Shown in pieces: positions 24,121 to 32,996 of a stretch of 63,911 nucleotides of DNA. The notes beneath the pieces were generated by a model that saw only the letters and a program-made list of their open reading frames with translations, was not told the origin of the DNA and searched no databases. Source of the stretch: Halobacteriales archaeon QS_4_69_225 (GTDB taxonomy: Archaea > Halobacteriota > Halobacteria > Halobacteriales > Haloarculaceae); assembly GCA_003020965.1 (NCBI GenBank), contig PXRL01000018.1, positions 1 through 63,911 of the forward strand, given 5' to 3'. The stretch's first letter is position 1. Every line of letters starts with the position of its first letter. The position numbers and the translations under genes are program-made.

Positions 24121-24582
24121 ATGCCAGAAGCGGAGTCCTCGCCTGACAAAACGACAGTGAACATCCGGATGACAGAGACGTTCTTGGAGGATGTCGACAC
24201 GACGTGGGAAGACCAGGGGTTCAACAGTCGGAGTGAATTCATCCGAGCTGTGCTTCGAGATGCGCTCAAACATCCCGAATTCAACCAGCACGCGACAGCG
24301 ATGAGTGAGTGGGACTGGGAACTCACCGACACTGCACGACGGGACTTCGACAGCTTCGATAACCACGCACGTGACCGCATCGTCAGCAAACTCGACGAGA
24401 TCGTCACGGACGAATGGCGAGACCCACCGGACCATCTCGAACCCCTGCAAGGTGCGCCCAACGACAAACTCCGTATTGGGCCGTTCCGACTCGGATGTCG
24501 TACTGACCGAACCGAGAACATCCTCTACGTCCTACGGATTCGGAAACGTGGTGGCGATGCGTATCGCAGTGACGACGACTGA
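24121..24582 (+). CDS. Fused ribbon-helix-helix antitoxin and RelE/ParE-type toxin
   Basis: One 153-residue frame joins two proteins that are normally separate. Residues 10-52 (KTTVNIRMTETFLEDVD, then NSRSEFIRAVLRDALKHP) are a ribbon-helix-helix DNA-binding domain. Residues 61-153 (MSEWDWELTDTARRDFDSFD, KLDEIVTDEWRDPPDHLEPL, DKLRIGPFRLGCR, LYVLRIRKRG) are a RelE-superfamily toxin. The acidic antitoxin tail that usually neutralises the toxin is missing between them, so the fusion may come from an in-frame deletion. An internal ATG at residue 61 could give free toxin. Base composition is clearly lower in GC than in the neighbours, pointing to recent transfer. Confidence 0.8.
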   Translation: MPEAESSPDKTTVNIRMTETFLEDVDTTWEDQGFNSRSEFIRAVLRDALKHPEFNQHATAMSEWDWELTDTARRDFDSFDNHARDRIVSKLDEIVTDEWRDPPDHLEPLQGAPNDKLRIGPFRLGCRTDRTENILYVLRIRKRGGDAYRSDDD

Positions 24583-24930
24583 TCGATCTGCACGGCTACC
24601 TAATGGACGATTCACCGCTCCGTTGAGTGGAGGCATTCCGTCGGGAACAATCTATGGGCGGAATGGCGCAGAGTCCGGCTCGTGTGTCGTCGGTCGCTCC
24701 GGTCGTTCCTCCCGCTCGCCCATCCGGCGGCGCTTACTTCGGTCGCGCCGCCCGCTCACGGCCCCCAGTCCCTTCCTGTCGGGCGCGCCTCGTCGCTCGC
24801 GTGTCGCCGCTTCGCTCCTCCCGCTCGCTCGTCCGGGGGCTCCTGTCGGTCGCCCCCGCTACCTCGCGGGTCGCTCTGCTCCCCGCTCGGGCTTTCCGGG
24901 GGCTCCCGTCGGTCGCCCCCGCTGTCGGCG
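24583..24930. repeat. Gene-free stretch with degenerate CTCCCGCTCGC repeats
   Basis: After the fusion gene come about 100 bp of ordinary sequence and then pyrimidine-rich repeats of the type CTCCCGCTCGCYCRTCCGG followed by GGTCGCnCC arms. The 50 bp at 24708-24758 match 26554-26606 with only a few differences, forming direct repeats that flank the 25-26.5 kb island. No gene is seen. Confidence 0.6.
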
Positions 24931-25192
24931 CCGCCAAGGTGGAACCGCGCGCCGTACACCTCGTTCTGGAGGAGGCGGTCGCGGGCGTCGTCGGGGACGA
25001 ACTCCCAGACGTCGCGGCTGACGTGGCCCGAACAGGCCAGCGGCCGGCCGATTTCCCCCGACTCCAGAACGAGCACGTCGCGGCCCCGCTCGCTTGCCGA
25101 CCGGGCGAACCGCGAGCCCGCCGGGCCCGCGCCCACGACGACGAAGTCGTACATACGAGAACGGAGGGGCGGGGGAATGGAAATATCCTCCG
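24931..25192 (-). pseudogene. Duplicated promoter and 5' end of the geranylgeranyl reductase gene
   Basis: The 262 bp match 23738-23998 at a constant offset of 1193 bp through the ATG (25154) and 1194 bp upstream of it. About 74 codons are kept (MYDFVVVGAGPAGSRFARSA, then SERGRDVLVLESGEIGRPLA), as is the TATA box. Homology ends at 24931, where the frame runs into repeat DNA. The truncated product would be an FAD-binding fragment and is not functional as a reductase. Confidence 0.85.
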
Positions 25193-25323
25193 CCCGAAGA
25201 CGGCGACACGAGCGGTGGCCGAAATTCCGGTGACCACCTGGAACGTCTCGACGCTGTTTCATCCCACGGCGAACAGCTCCCCAGTCTCTCCCGGCTGGTA
25301 CGAGTAATTTGACCGAAGCAAAA

Positions 25324-25329
25324 TTATTT
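25324..25329 (+). promoter_or_regulatory. TATA-like box of the DUF7342-like gene
   Basis: TTATTT within CAAAATTATTTGAAC is centred about 31 bp before the ATG at 25357. The surrounding 60 bp are much richer in AT than the rest of the window. Confidence 0.5.
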
Positions 25330-25356
25330 GAACTGAGTGGTCCAAATTCCGGCACG

Positions 25357-25896
25357 ATGACTGAATCGCACTCGGAATCGTGGACGGAGAGCACGAGCGG
25401 GCGCGAGCGCGTCGGACACGTCGTGGAGCTACTGGACGGGCCGACGCCGGTGCAGGAAATCGCCGACCGGGCGGACGTCTCCCGCGCGACGGCCGACGAC
25501 GAACTGCAGCGATTGGCGGGTGACGACTGGGTCACGGAGACGAGCGTCGACGGGACGAAGGCGTACGATTTGAACCCGGTACGGATGCTCTTCGACGAGG
25601 TGACTGACCTGATCGATGACCACTCGCGCGACGAACTGGAGAGTCAGCTCACCGAACTGCGGGACGAACAGGAAGAGTTGGCCGCCGGGTACGACGTCGA
25701 GTCGCTCGATGAATTCCGGGAGCAGCTCGCTGAGGAGAACTTCTCGGCGGCGGAACTCCGCGAACGTCGCAACGTGATCGCTACCTGGGAAGCGATCAAC
25801 ACGGAGCTCGGGCTGGTGAAGCACGCCCTGCAATTGTACGACGACGTCGTCGAGCTCTCTTCACCGCGGACCGACTCGCACTCGACGCTCGCCTGA
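25357..25896 (+). CDS. Winged-helix protein, DUF7342-like (candidate antitoxin)
   Basis: This 179-residue protein has a winged-helix domain at residues 20-75 (GRERVGHVVELLDGPTPVQE, then VSRATADDELQRLAGDDWVT) and a long helical, probably coiled-coil C-terminal half (ELESQLTELRDEQEELAAGY, ELRERRNVIATWEAINTEL). It resembles haloarchaeal DUF7342 proteins (recalled). The TTG at 25309 is a possible but unlikely earlier start; the ATG at 25357 fits the TATA spacing. Its TGA overlaps the next ATG by one base (TGATG), so it is coupled to the following gene. Confidence 0.75.
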   Translation: MTESHSESWTESTSGRERVGHVVELLDGPTPVQEIADRADVSRATADDELQRLAGDDWVTETSVDGTKAYDLNPVRMLFDEVTDLIDDHSRDELESQLTELRDEQEELAAGYDVESLDEFREQLAEENFSAAELRERRNVIATWEAINTELGLVKHALQLYDDVVELSSPRTDSHSTLA

Positions 25897-26405
25897 TGGT
25901 CGTCTTCTTCGCTAACCGGGCGAACCTGCAGAGCAAGCGGCTTCACGATCGCATCCGGAATCGACTCAGCGGCGCACTCGAGGACGTTCGACGACGGCGT
26001 GCCGAACCGCGCGAAGCGGGCCCGTTCCGGGTCGTCGGCGACGTGAACCCGCGGTCGTTCTTGGGTGACGGCACGTACCCAGTGACGACGGCGCGTATCG
26101 AAATCGGGTTTCAACTGCAGACCGAGACACTGTACGAGCACTACCGGTTCAACTGGGTCGAGCCGGAGCGGAGTCTGCTAGTGGGCTGGCATCAAGACGG
26201 TACGCACGACGAGCTTGGTCCCGTTCATCTGCAGGTGAACGACGGGGCGACGGCCGTCGACCACCGGCGGGCGCAGTTCATCGACTCGCACCCGCTCGAT
26301 GTCGTCGAGCAGCGGCTCAATTCGCTTCACGATGCGGTCTCTGCCGTCGAGTGGGAGCAGGACCGCCCCGTCGGGCTCGATACGTCCGCGTCCGTCGTCG
26401 AGTAG
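25896..26405 (+). CDS. TumE/DUF6516-like protein coupled to the wHTH gene (candidate toxin)
   Basis: This 169-residue protein includes ARIEIGFQLQTETLYEHYRF and VGWHQDGTHDELGPVHLQVN, an alternating beta pattern with the His-rich H..H...H segment expected of TumE-like folds (my comparison, no search). An Arg-rich N-terminus (RLHDRIRNRLSGALEDVRRR) suggests nucleic-acid contact. It overlaps the upstream winged-helix gene by one base. With that gene it has the organisation of a toxin-antitoxin pair. The evidence is structural and positional, so a different role, such as a repressor-partner enzyme, remains possible. Confidence 0.6.
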   Translation: MVVFFANRANLQSKRLHDRIRNRLSGALEDVRRRRAEPREAGPFRVVGDVNPRSFLGDGTYPVTTARIEIGFQLQTETLYEHYRFNWVEPERSLLVGWHQDGTHDELGPVHLQVNDGATAVDHRRAQFIDSHPLDVVEQRLNSLHDAVSAVEWEQDRPVGLDTSASVVE

Positions 26406-26602
26406 TGGGCTACCGCCCGGGCGGCGCTCCCTGCGGTCGCGCCGCCCGGCTCGCGTGTCGTCGTTCGCTCTGCTCACTCCTCCCGCTCGCTCATCCGGCG
26501 GCCTTCTTTCAGTCGGTCTCCCGGCTCGCGTGTCGTCGTTCGCTCTGCTCACTCCTCCCGCTCGCCCATCCGGCGGCGCTCCCTGCGGTCGCGCCGCCCC
26601 GC
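26406..26602. repeat. 75-bp tandem repeat block between the island and srp54
   Basis: A unit of about 60 bp starting CCGGCTCGCGTGTCGTCG occurs at 26446 and 26521, nearly identical, with a 75-bp period. The outer edges (26410-26447 and 26572-26600) carry a second repeat, GGCGGCGCTCCCTGCGGTCG, itself with GGCGGCGC/GCGCCGCC arms. The block ends at the stop of srp54. Confidence 0.8.
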
Positions 26603-27988
26603 TCAGTCGCCGAACGGCCCCATCCCGCCCATGCCGCCGCCACCGCCGTCGCCCTGCATCTTCTGCATCATCCGTTGCATGTCGCCGTCGCCCATGCCCT
26701 GGAACTGCTTCATCATCCGGCTCATCATCTTGTGCTGTTCCAGCAGGTCCCGGACGGTCTCCTCGTCGGTGCCGGAACCGCGGGCGATGCGTTCGATCTG
26801 GCTCTGGCCGACCGACCGGGGGTTCTCCAGTTCGTCGTCGGTCATCGAGTCCATGATGACCTCGAAGTTCCGCAGCCGATCCTGGGTGACGTCCATCGCG
26901 TCGTCCGGCAGCTGGTCCTTGATGCCGCCGCCCAGGCCGGGAATCATGTCCATCACCTGATCGAGCGGCCCCATCCTGTTCATCGCGTTCATCTGGTTGC
27001 GCATGTCCTTCAGCGTGAACTCCCCCTGCATCAGATCCTCGGGGTCCCAGTCCTCTTCCTCCTGGGTCTCCTCCATGGCGCGCTCGACGCGCTCGGAGAG
27101 CTGCTTGAGGTCGCCCATCCCGAGCAGCCGGGAGATGAACCCGGAGGCCTCGAACCGCTCGACGTCCTTGACCTCCTCGCCGGTCCCGAGGAAGGCGATG
27201 GAGGAGTCCGTCTGGTCGACCGCGGCGAGAGCGCCACCACCCTTGGCGGTCCCGTCGAGCTTCGTGATGACGACGCCGTCGATGCCGACCGCGTCGCCGA
27301 AGGCTTCGGCCTGCTCCTTTGCGCTCTGGCCGATGGCGGCGTCCAGCACCAGCAGGTTGCGGTCCGGCTCGACGGCCGTTTCGATGCGCTCCAGCTCCTC
27401 GACCAACTCGTCGTTCAGCCCGGACCGTCCGGAGGTGTCGACGATGCGGACGTCGGCGTCGGCGGTCGCCTCCAGCCCCTCGCGGGCGATCTCGACGGGG
27501 TCCTCGGCGTCGGGGTCGCCGTAGAACTCCACCTCGGCGCGCTCGGTCATCTCCTCGGCCTGGTCGTAGGCGCCCGGCCGGAAGGTGTCGGTCTGGATGA
27601 CCGCGGGTCGGAGGCCCTTCTTCGAGAACCACCACGCCATCTTCGCCGCGGAGGTGGTCTTGCCCGACCCCTGCAGACCCGCCAGCACGATGGTCTGTCC
27701 TTCCAGCGGCAGTTCGGTCGACTCGCCGACGAGATCGACCATCTCCTCGTAGACGATCTTGAGGACGTGGTCCTTGGCGGTCGTCCCGGCCGGCGGCTCC
27801 TCGGCCAGCGCCCGCTCGCGGATGGAATCCGACAGCTCCATCACTAGGTCGACGTCGACGTCGGCCGACAGCAGCGAGCGCTGGATCTCCGTGACGACCT
27901 CCTCGACGTCCGCCTCGCTGAGCCGGGACTTACCCTGTAGCTTGTCGAGCGTTCCCCGAAGGGAACTGCCCAGATCGTCGAGTACCAT
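26603..27988 (-). CDS. srp54: Signal recognition particle protein SRP54
   Basis: This 461-residue protein starts [20 protein letters not shown], with an N domain, a G domain ([10 protein letters not shown] at about 105-114, [25 protein letters not shown]) and a Met-rich M domain ([17 protein letters not shown]) ending in Gly-rich sequence. It binds SRP RNA and signal peptides and targets ribosomes to FtsY at the membrane. The frame is open further upstream, but the ATG at 27988 gives the family N-terminus. No SRP RNA gene was recognised nearby. Confidence 0.96.
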   Translation of the reverse strand: MVLDDLGSSLRGTLDKLQGKSRLSEADVEEVVTEIQRSLLSADVDVDLVMELSDSIRERALAEEPPAGTTAKDHVLKIVYEEMVDLVGESTELPLEGQTIVLAGLQGSGKTTSAAKMAWWFSKKGLRPAVIQTDTFRPGAYDQAEEMTERAEVEFYGDPDAEDPVEIAREGLEATADADVRIVDTSGRSGLNDELVEELERIETAVEPDRNLLVLDAAIGQSAKEQAEAFGDAVGIDGVVITKLDGTAKGGGALAAVDQTDSSIAFLGTGEEVKDVERFEASGFISRLLGMGDLKQLSERVERAMEETQEEEDWDPEDLMQGEFTLKDMRNQMNAMNRMGPLDQVMDMIPGLGGGIKDQLPDDAMDVTQDRLRNFEVIMDSMTDDELENPRSVGQSQIERIARGSGTDEETVRDLLEQHKMMSRMMKQFQGMGDGDMQRMMQKMQGDGGGGGMGGMGPFGD

Positions 27989-28106
27989 TTGCCGGGGGTA
28001 GACGGTCCAGCCGGTAAAGGCTTCGTTCGTCGTTTCGACGTCGTCCGGGCGGCGACCGCGCCGCCGGAGTGGACAGGTATACCACGCCGGCGGCCGTCGT
28101 GTAGCC

Positions 28107-30107
28107 ATGGAACTTATCGAGGCGAGCGACTACCACGATATCACTCAGGTTGCGGCCCCGCGGCTCTCGCCGGACGGCGAGACGGTCGCGTTCGTCCGCA
28201 AGGACCCCGTCGACGACGAGTCCTACGAGACGACCATCTACACGGTTCCGGCCGACGGTCGCGGCGACGCCGACCCGCTCACGACGGGCGACGACGACTC
28301 GAACCCGCGGTTCTCGCCCGGGGGCGACCGCCTCGCGTTCGTCCGCAGCGAGAACGACGGCCCGCCGCAGCTGTACGTCCTGCCGATGGACGGCGGCGAG
28401 GCCCGCCGGGTCACCGACGTGGTCGGCGGCGTCTCGTCGATCGCGTGGTCGCCGGACGGCGAGACCGTCGCGTTCACCCAGCGGACCACCGCACCGGAGC
28501 GCGAGGCGGGTCACGACCTCGAGTGCGACCCGGAGTACGAGCGGGAGCGGCCGGACCCCCGCGTCATCGACCGGCTGGTGTATCGGGCCGGCGCGGAGTA
28601 CTTCGACGGGACCCGAAGTCACGTTTACACCGTCGGCGTCGACGGCGGCGAGGTCGAGCGGCACACCGACGGCGACCGCGATTTCCTCGCGCCGGCGTTC
28701 GACGACGACAGCACGCTCTACTACGTCGTCAAGCGGGGCGAGGAGCCCGACGACACCATCGAATACGACGTCGACGCCCTCGACCTGGCGACCGGCGACC
28801 GCGAGACCGTGACCTCGACGCACGCCTGGGAGCCGGCCCTGGAGGTCGCCGACGACGGCCGGGTCGTCTATCCGGCCACCGACCCCGATCGACCGACCGT
28901 GCGGCAGGACGAGATCGAGGTGTTCGACCCCGAGACCGGCGAGACCGTCCGGCCGACGGCGGGCGTCGACCGCACGGCCGGCGAGTTCGCTCTCGACGAC
29001 GGCGACCTGCTCTTTCTGACGCCCGACGAGGGCGATGTCGTCGTCCGACGGGCCCCGCTGGCCGAGACGTCGGTCGACGACGTCGAGACGGTCGTCCCGG
29101 CGGGACACGCCGCCGCCCTCGATGCCCGCGACGGCCGGGTCGTGGTCGCGAAAAGCGAGTGGGACCACCGGGGAGACGTCTTCCTGGCCGAGAACGGCGT
29201 CGAGCGGCGTCTGACCGACGTCAACGCCGAGTACCTCGAGGCACACCACGTCGGCGAACCGGAAGAGATCCGCTTCGAGAGCGCCGACGGAATCGAGGTA
29301 CAGGGCTGGGTCCTGACGCCGCCCGATTTCGACGCGACGGAGACGTACCCGCTGGCGGTCGAGATCCACGGCGGTCCCCACGCCATGTGGAGCCGCTCGG
29401 ACACGATGTGGCACGAGTTCCAGACGCTGGCGGCCCGTGGCTACGTCGTCTTCTGGTCGAACCCCCGCGGTTCGACGGGGTACGGCGAGGCGTTCATGGC
29501 CGCCAACGAGCGGGACTGGGGAGCGGTGACGAGCGAGGACGTCCTCGCCGGCGTCGACCGCGTCGCCGAGCGCGACTACGTCGACGAGAGCCAGCAGTTC
29601 GTCACCGGCGGCTCCTTCGGCGGGTTCATGACGGGGTGGCTCGTCGGCCACACCGACCGCTTCGAGGCCGCCGTCGCACAGCGGGGCGTCTACGAGCTCA
29701 ACTCCTTTTACGGCTCGACGGACGCCTTCCACCTCGTCGAGTGGGATTTCGACGCGACGCCGTGGGCGGACCCGGAGTTCCTCTGGGAGCACTCGCCGGC
29801 GGCCCACGTCGACGGCGTCGAGACGCCGACGCTCGTCATCCACGCCGACGACGACTACCGCGCGCCGGTCAACAACGGCGAGCTGTTCTACCTGTTCCTC
29901 CGCAAGCAGGGCGTCGACACCAGACTCGTCCGGTACCCCCGCGAGGGACACGAACTCTCCCGGTCCGGCGACCCCGGCCACGTGGTCGACCGCCTGGAAC
30001 GCATCGTCCGCTGGTTCGACGGCTACGCCGAGCGCCACGACCACCCCCGGGCGCTGGACCGCGGCGACGAGGGGCTGTCGGCCGCCGCCGACGACCCCGA
30101 CGGGTAA
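28107..30107 (+). CDS. S9-family prolyl oligopeptidase-type serine peptidase
   Basis: This 666-residue protein has an N-terminal beta-propeller (residues 1-400; repeats such as [17 protein letters not shown] and [16 protein letters not shown]) and a C-terminal alpha/beta hydrolase. The nucleophile motif is [10 protein letters not shown] (about residues 506-515), the Asp lies in [10 protein letters not shown] and the His in [10 protein letters not shown]. It cleaves short peptides, probably in the cytoplasm as there is no signal sequence. The start is a clear ATG 118 bp from the divergent srp54. Confidence 0.95.
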   Translation: MELIEASDYHDITQVAAPRLSPDGETVAFVRKDPVDDESYETTIYTVPADGRGDADPLTTGDDDSNPRFSPGGDRLAFVRSENDGPPQLYVLPMDGGEARRVTDVVGGVSSIAWSPDGETVAFTQRTTAPEREAGHDLECDPEYERERPDPRVIDRLVYRAGAEYFDGTRSHVYTVGVDGGEVERHTDGDRDFLAPAFDDDSTLYYVVKRGEEPDDTIEYDVDALDLATGDRETVTSTHAWEPALEVADDGRVVYPATDPDRPTVRQDEIEVFDPETGETVRPTAGVDRTAGEFALDDGDLLFLTPDEGDVVVRRAPLAETSVDDVETVVPAGHAAALDARDGRVVVAKSEWDHRGDVFLAENGVERRLTDVNAEYLEAHHVGEPEEIRFESADGIEVQGWVLTPPDFDATETYPLAVEIHGGPHAMWSRSDTMWHEFQTLAARGYVVFWSNPRGSTGYGEAFMAANERDWGAVTSEDVLAGVDRVAERDYVDESQQFVTGGSFGGFMTGWLVGHTDRFEAAVAQRGVYELNSFYGSTDAFHLVEWDFDATPWADPEFLWEHSPAAHVDGVETPTLVIHADDDYRAPVNNGELFYLFLRKQGVDTRLVRYPREGHELSRSGDPGHVVDRLERIVRWFDGYAERHDHPRALDRGDEGLSAAADDPDG

Positions 30108-30173
30108 CCCTCGAACGACCGCCGGGCGCTCGGAGCCGACAGGGGCTTCACGCGACCCCCGAAACGGACTCGC

Positions 30174-30762
30174 GTGTTCGACGTTACGACGCTCGCGGCC
30201 TATTTCGTGGTCACCGTCGTCGTCACCGTCTCGCCGGGGCCGGACGCCGCCTACGTTCTCGCCCGTGGGGCCGGCGAGGGTCCCGGTGCCGGCGTCCGGT
30301 CGGCGCTCGGGGTCGCCTCTGGCGCGTCCGTCCACACCGTCGCCGCGGCGGTCGGGTCGGCCTGGCGGCGTTCCGGGCGGTCCCGACGGTCCGCACCGTC
30401 GTCGTTTCGGCGGCGCCGTCTACCTCTCGTCTCTCGGCGTCGGCCGGCTCCGCCGGCCGGCCACCGAGGCCCGCGACCTCGACGGCAGCCCCTACCTCCA
30501 GGGACTGATCGTCAACGTTCTCAGTCCGCAAGTGGCGCTGTTCTTTCTGGCTTTCTTCCCGGGGGTCGCCCCGGAGTCGGCGCCCGCCGCCGGGATGGTT
30601 GTCCCCGGGGCGCTGTACGCCCTCGTTGCGACCGTCTCCCTCGGCGGCGTCGGCGCGCTGTCGGGGCGGTTCGGCGGCGGGGGCCGGTGGGCCCGCGTCG
30701 GCTCCGGGATTGCGCTGCTCGGTATCGCCGCGTGGCTCGTCGCGACCGACGTCGCCACCTGA
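30174..30762 (+). pseudogene. LysE/RhtB-family amino acid exporter with two frameshifts
   Basis: Three frames together encode one LysE-type exporter. A GTG at 30174 opens FDVTTLAAYFVVTVVVTVSP, then GPDAAYVLARGAGEGPGAG, up to VHTVAAAVG. The next frame gives GLAAFRAVPTVRTVVVS. The third frame gives GGAVYLSSLGVGRLRRPATE, then LIVNVLSPQVALFFLAFFPG and a final membrane helix to the TGA at 30760. The parts join almost without missing residues, so two single-base losses near 30358 and 30412 explain it. It is either a recent pseudogene or carries sequencing errors. Confidence 0.75.
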
Positions 30763-30850
30763 CGGCCGCCTGCCGTCCGTTTCGCCGCCGGTCACGGCAT
30801 CCTCTTCCGGCAACGTAGCTATTGTATCGTCTCGTCCGCACACCGGGGAC

Positions 30851-31306
30851 GTGAGCAGCGACGGTGGCCCGGAGTACGACATCGACTTCCGGCAGCACCC
30901 CGAGGAGTACGACATCGGCCGCGGCGAGCGAGGCGTGTTCAAAGTCGAGCCGTACAAGTCGGAGTTGCTCCCGCTGTGGGGATACGCGGACCGCGAGACC
31001 GCCGAGGAGGCCGCCGAGGCCATCCGCGAGCGGTTCCGGCGGTACCGCGAGGACGAGGACTTCGTCGGCATGGACATGGCCCGGAAGTATCTCCAGATGG
31101 GGTACACCCGGGCGATGCGCTACGCCAAGTACCCCGGCGGCAAGAAGTACGACGACGACGGCGGCGAGCGGGAGGCCGAGGAGTGGGCCGACCCCGAAAA
31201 GCGCGAGGCCGCCCTCGTGTTCAAGCAGCACCTCGAGACGGTCCGCGAGGACGAGACCTACCAGCGGCTGAAGGACCGACACCGGGAGCGCCACGGCGAC
31301 GGCTGA
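30851..31306 (+). CDS. DUF4385 family protein
   Basis: This 151-residue charged protein contains FKVEPYKSELLPLWGYADRE and FVGMDMARKYLQMGYTRAMR followed by YAKYPGGKKY, the conserved core of DUF4385. The family occurs widely in bacteria and archaea and has no established function. The start is a GTG at 30851, the only plausible start before the conserved core; the frame is open upstream through non-coding-like sequence. It stands alone between the broken exporter and a convergent gene. Confidence 0.85.
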   Translation: MSSDGGPEYDIDFRQHPEEYDIGRGERGVFKVEPYKSELLPLWGYADRETAEEAAEAIRERFRRYREDEDFVGMDMARKYLQMGYTRAMRYAKYPGGKKYDDDGGEREAEEWADPEKREAALVFKQHLETVREDETYQRLKDRHRERHGDG

Positions 31307-31352
31307 CCTGCCACGCCCGACGCGGGTGCCCGACCCGCGGAGCGCCGGACCG

Positions 31353-32210
31353 TCACCCCAACCGAACCGGGTCGGCCGCCGGCTCGACCGACACCGTCAG
31401 ACGGTCACCGACCGAGAGGTCGTGGCCCTCGTGGAACACCAGCTTCGCTCCGAACCGGACCTGTGAGGCGAACAGCGACAGCCCCGTCGCCCGACGACGC
31501 CGGCCGGCGTCGTCGACGACCGACAGCGCGACGTCCGCCCACTCGAGCCGTCGGCCGTCGACCCGTCCGACCGGCGTCCCGAGCAGCGACACCGTCCCGT
31601 CGGCCGGCGCCAGCGCGCCCCCGCCGGCGTAGTGGACTAGCCCGCCGTCCAGCGGCGTCCCGTCGTCGCCTCCGATGGCCGTGAACCCCTGTCCGCGGTC
31701 GAGCCGCGGCGCGTCGAGCCGAACGTGGGTCGGCCCGGTTTCGATTACCTCGCCGGTGCCGTCCCAGTCGACGCCCGCGACGTCGACGTCGAGATCCAGC
31801 GGCAGCGACCCCGTCGCCCGCCGGAGGTTCTGGTCGGGTTCGCGGAACCCCAGGTGGATGTGGTCGTCGACCCACCGGCCGAAGAAACCCGACCGGACGA
31901 GCTCGCCCAGCGGGTCGCCGACCGCCACCCGGTCGCCGGCCTCGACCGACGGATCGACGTGCAGCATCCGGGCGACGACGTCGCCGCAGTCGACCAGGAC
32001 GAGGTGGTCGTGGTCGGCTGCGTACGGCTTCGGCGGGCAGCGGACGGTCCGCGTCGCTCGCACCTCGCCGGCGACCGGCGACGCCGCCACCTCGACTCCG
32101 TTGCCGGGGTAGAGGTCGACCGCCCGGCCGGCGTCGTGGGCCGGGTACGGCGAGTTGAACAGCGAGAAGCGGTCGTACCGACCCACGACGTCGCCCGGCA
32201 GCGCGACCAT
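31353..32210 (-). CDS. M23/LytM-like beta-barrel domain protein
   Basis: This 285-residue protein has an N-terminal half resembling the peptidase M23 fold: HDAGRAVDLYPGNGV (about residues 25-39; HxxxxxxD zinc-ligand pattern), VLVDCGDVVARMLHVDPSVE, and VDDHIHLGFREPDQ with an HxH. The C-terminal half is a beta-rich domain of unknown type. Archaea lack murein, so if active it would cut another peptide, or it may be a binding domain. No signal peptide is visible. It is divergent from the lipoate ligase gene 52 bp away. Confidence 0.6.
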   Translation of the reverse strand: MVALPGDVVGRYDRFSLFNSPYPAHDAGRAVDLYPGNGVEVAASPVAGEVRATRTVRCPPKPYAADHDHLVLVDCGDVVARMLHVDPSVEAGDRVAVGDPLGELVRSGFFGRWVDDHIHLGFREPDQNLRRATGSLPLDLDVDVAGVDWDGTGEVIETGPTHVRLDAPRLDRGQGFTAIGGDDGTPLDGGLVHYAGGGALAPADGTVSLLGTPVGRVDGRRLEWADVALSVVDDAGRRRRATGLSLFASQVRFGAKLVFHEGHDLSVGDRLTVSVEPAADPVRLG

Positions 32211-32232
32211 GCGGCCGGTTCGTCCGTCGGCG

Positions 32233-32238
32233 TTTTAT
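32233..32238 (+). promoter_or_regulatory. TATA box of the lipoate ligase gene
   Basis: TTTTAT is centred 27 bp before the ATG at 32263, with no sign of a leader or Shine-Dalgarno sequence. Confidence 0.55.
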
Positions 32239-32262
32239 GGCCGTCGGCGCCTACGTCCGGGT

Positions 32263-32964
32263 ATGCACGTGGTCCGGGGGTCGCTGACGGACGTCGACCG
32301 CGACCGGGCGGTTTCCCGCGAGATGGCCGACCTCGTCGAGCGGACCGGCCGGCCGGCGATCCGGGCGTGGACGCCGCCCAGACAGGTCGCCTTCGGCCGC
32401 CGGGACGCCGCCGCCGACGGCTACGCCCGGGCCAGACGCGCCGCCCGCGACCACGGCTACGACCCCGTCGAGCGGCGGGTCGGCGGCCGGGCCGTCGCCT
32501 ACACCGGCGGAACGGTCGCGTTCGTCTACGCCGTCCCGACCGACGGTGCCCGCACGGACATCCAGGGCCGCTACGAGCGCGGCACCGACCTGCTTCGGGC
32601 GGCGCTGGCGGACGTCGGCGCGACGATCCGAAACGGCGAGCCGGCGGCGTCGTTCTGCCCCGGCGAGCACTCCCTGCGGGGCGACGGCAAGGTCGCCGGC
32701 GTCGCCCAGCGGGTCCGCCGGACGGTCGCTACCGTCGGCGGCTGTGTCGTCGTCGCCGAGCCGGAAGCCCGGGCCGTCGCGACCGTCCTCGAGCCGGTGT
32801 ACGACGCCCTCGGCGTCGCCTTCGACCCCGACAGCGTCGGCAGCGTCGCGAGCGCCGGCGGCCCGGCCGACCCCGCGGCGGTCGTCGAGGCGGTCCGACG
32901 GTCGTTCCTCGACGGCCGCGACCCCGAGATCGTCGCCGCCGCCGACCTCCGGTCGGCTCCGTGA
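32263..32964 (+). CDS. Lipoate-protein ligase family protein
   Basis: This 233-residue protein of the BPL/LplA/LipB superfamily has the motif ERRVGGRAVAYTGGTVAF (RRxxGGxAVxH-like, about residues 69-86) and HSLRGDGKVAGVAQRV (SxxGxGKVAGxAQ, about 139-154), where the Lys contacts the acyl-adenylate. It attaches lipoate or octanoate to acyl-carrier domains such as those of 2-oxoacid dehydrogenases or GcvH. TTTTAT (32233-32238) lies 27 bp upstream, indicating a leaderless transcript and supporting this ATG. It precedes the dihydroorotase gene by 32 bp. Confidence 0.85.
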   Translation: MHVVRGSLTDVDRDRAVSREMADLVERTGRPAIRAWTPPRQVAFGRRDAAADGYARARRAARDHGYDPVERRVGGRAVAYTGGTVAFVYAVPTDGARTDIQGRYERGTDLLRAALADVGATIRNGEPAASFCPGEHSLRGDGKVAGVAQRVRRTVATVGGCVVVAEPEARAVATVLEPVYDALGVAFDPDSVGSVASAGGPADPAAVVEAVRRSFLDGRDPEIVAAADLRSAP

Positions 32965-32996
32965 GCCTTACGGCGCCGGGCCGTGCAGACGCGACA

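Noticed and set aside
24583..26602. Insertion sequence or integrase in the toxin-antitoxin island
   Set aside because: No transposase or recombinase motif was found in any frame; only repeats and small genes are present.
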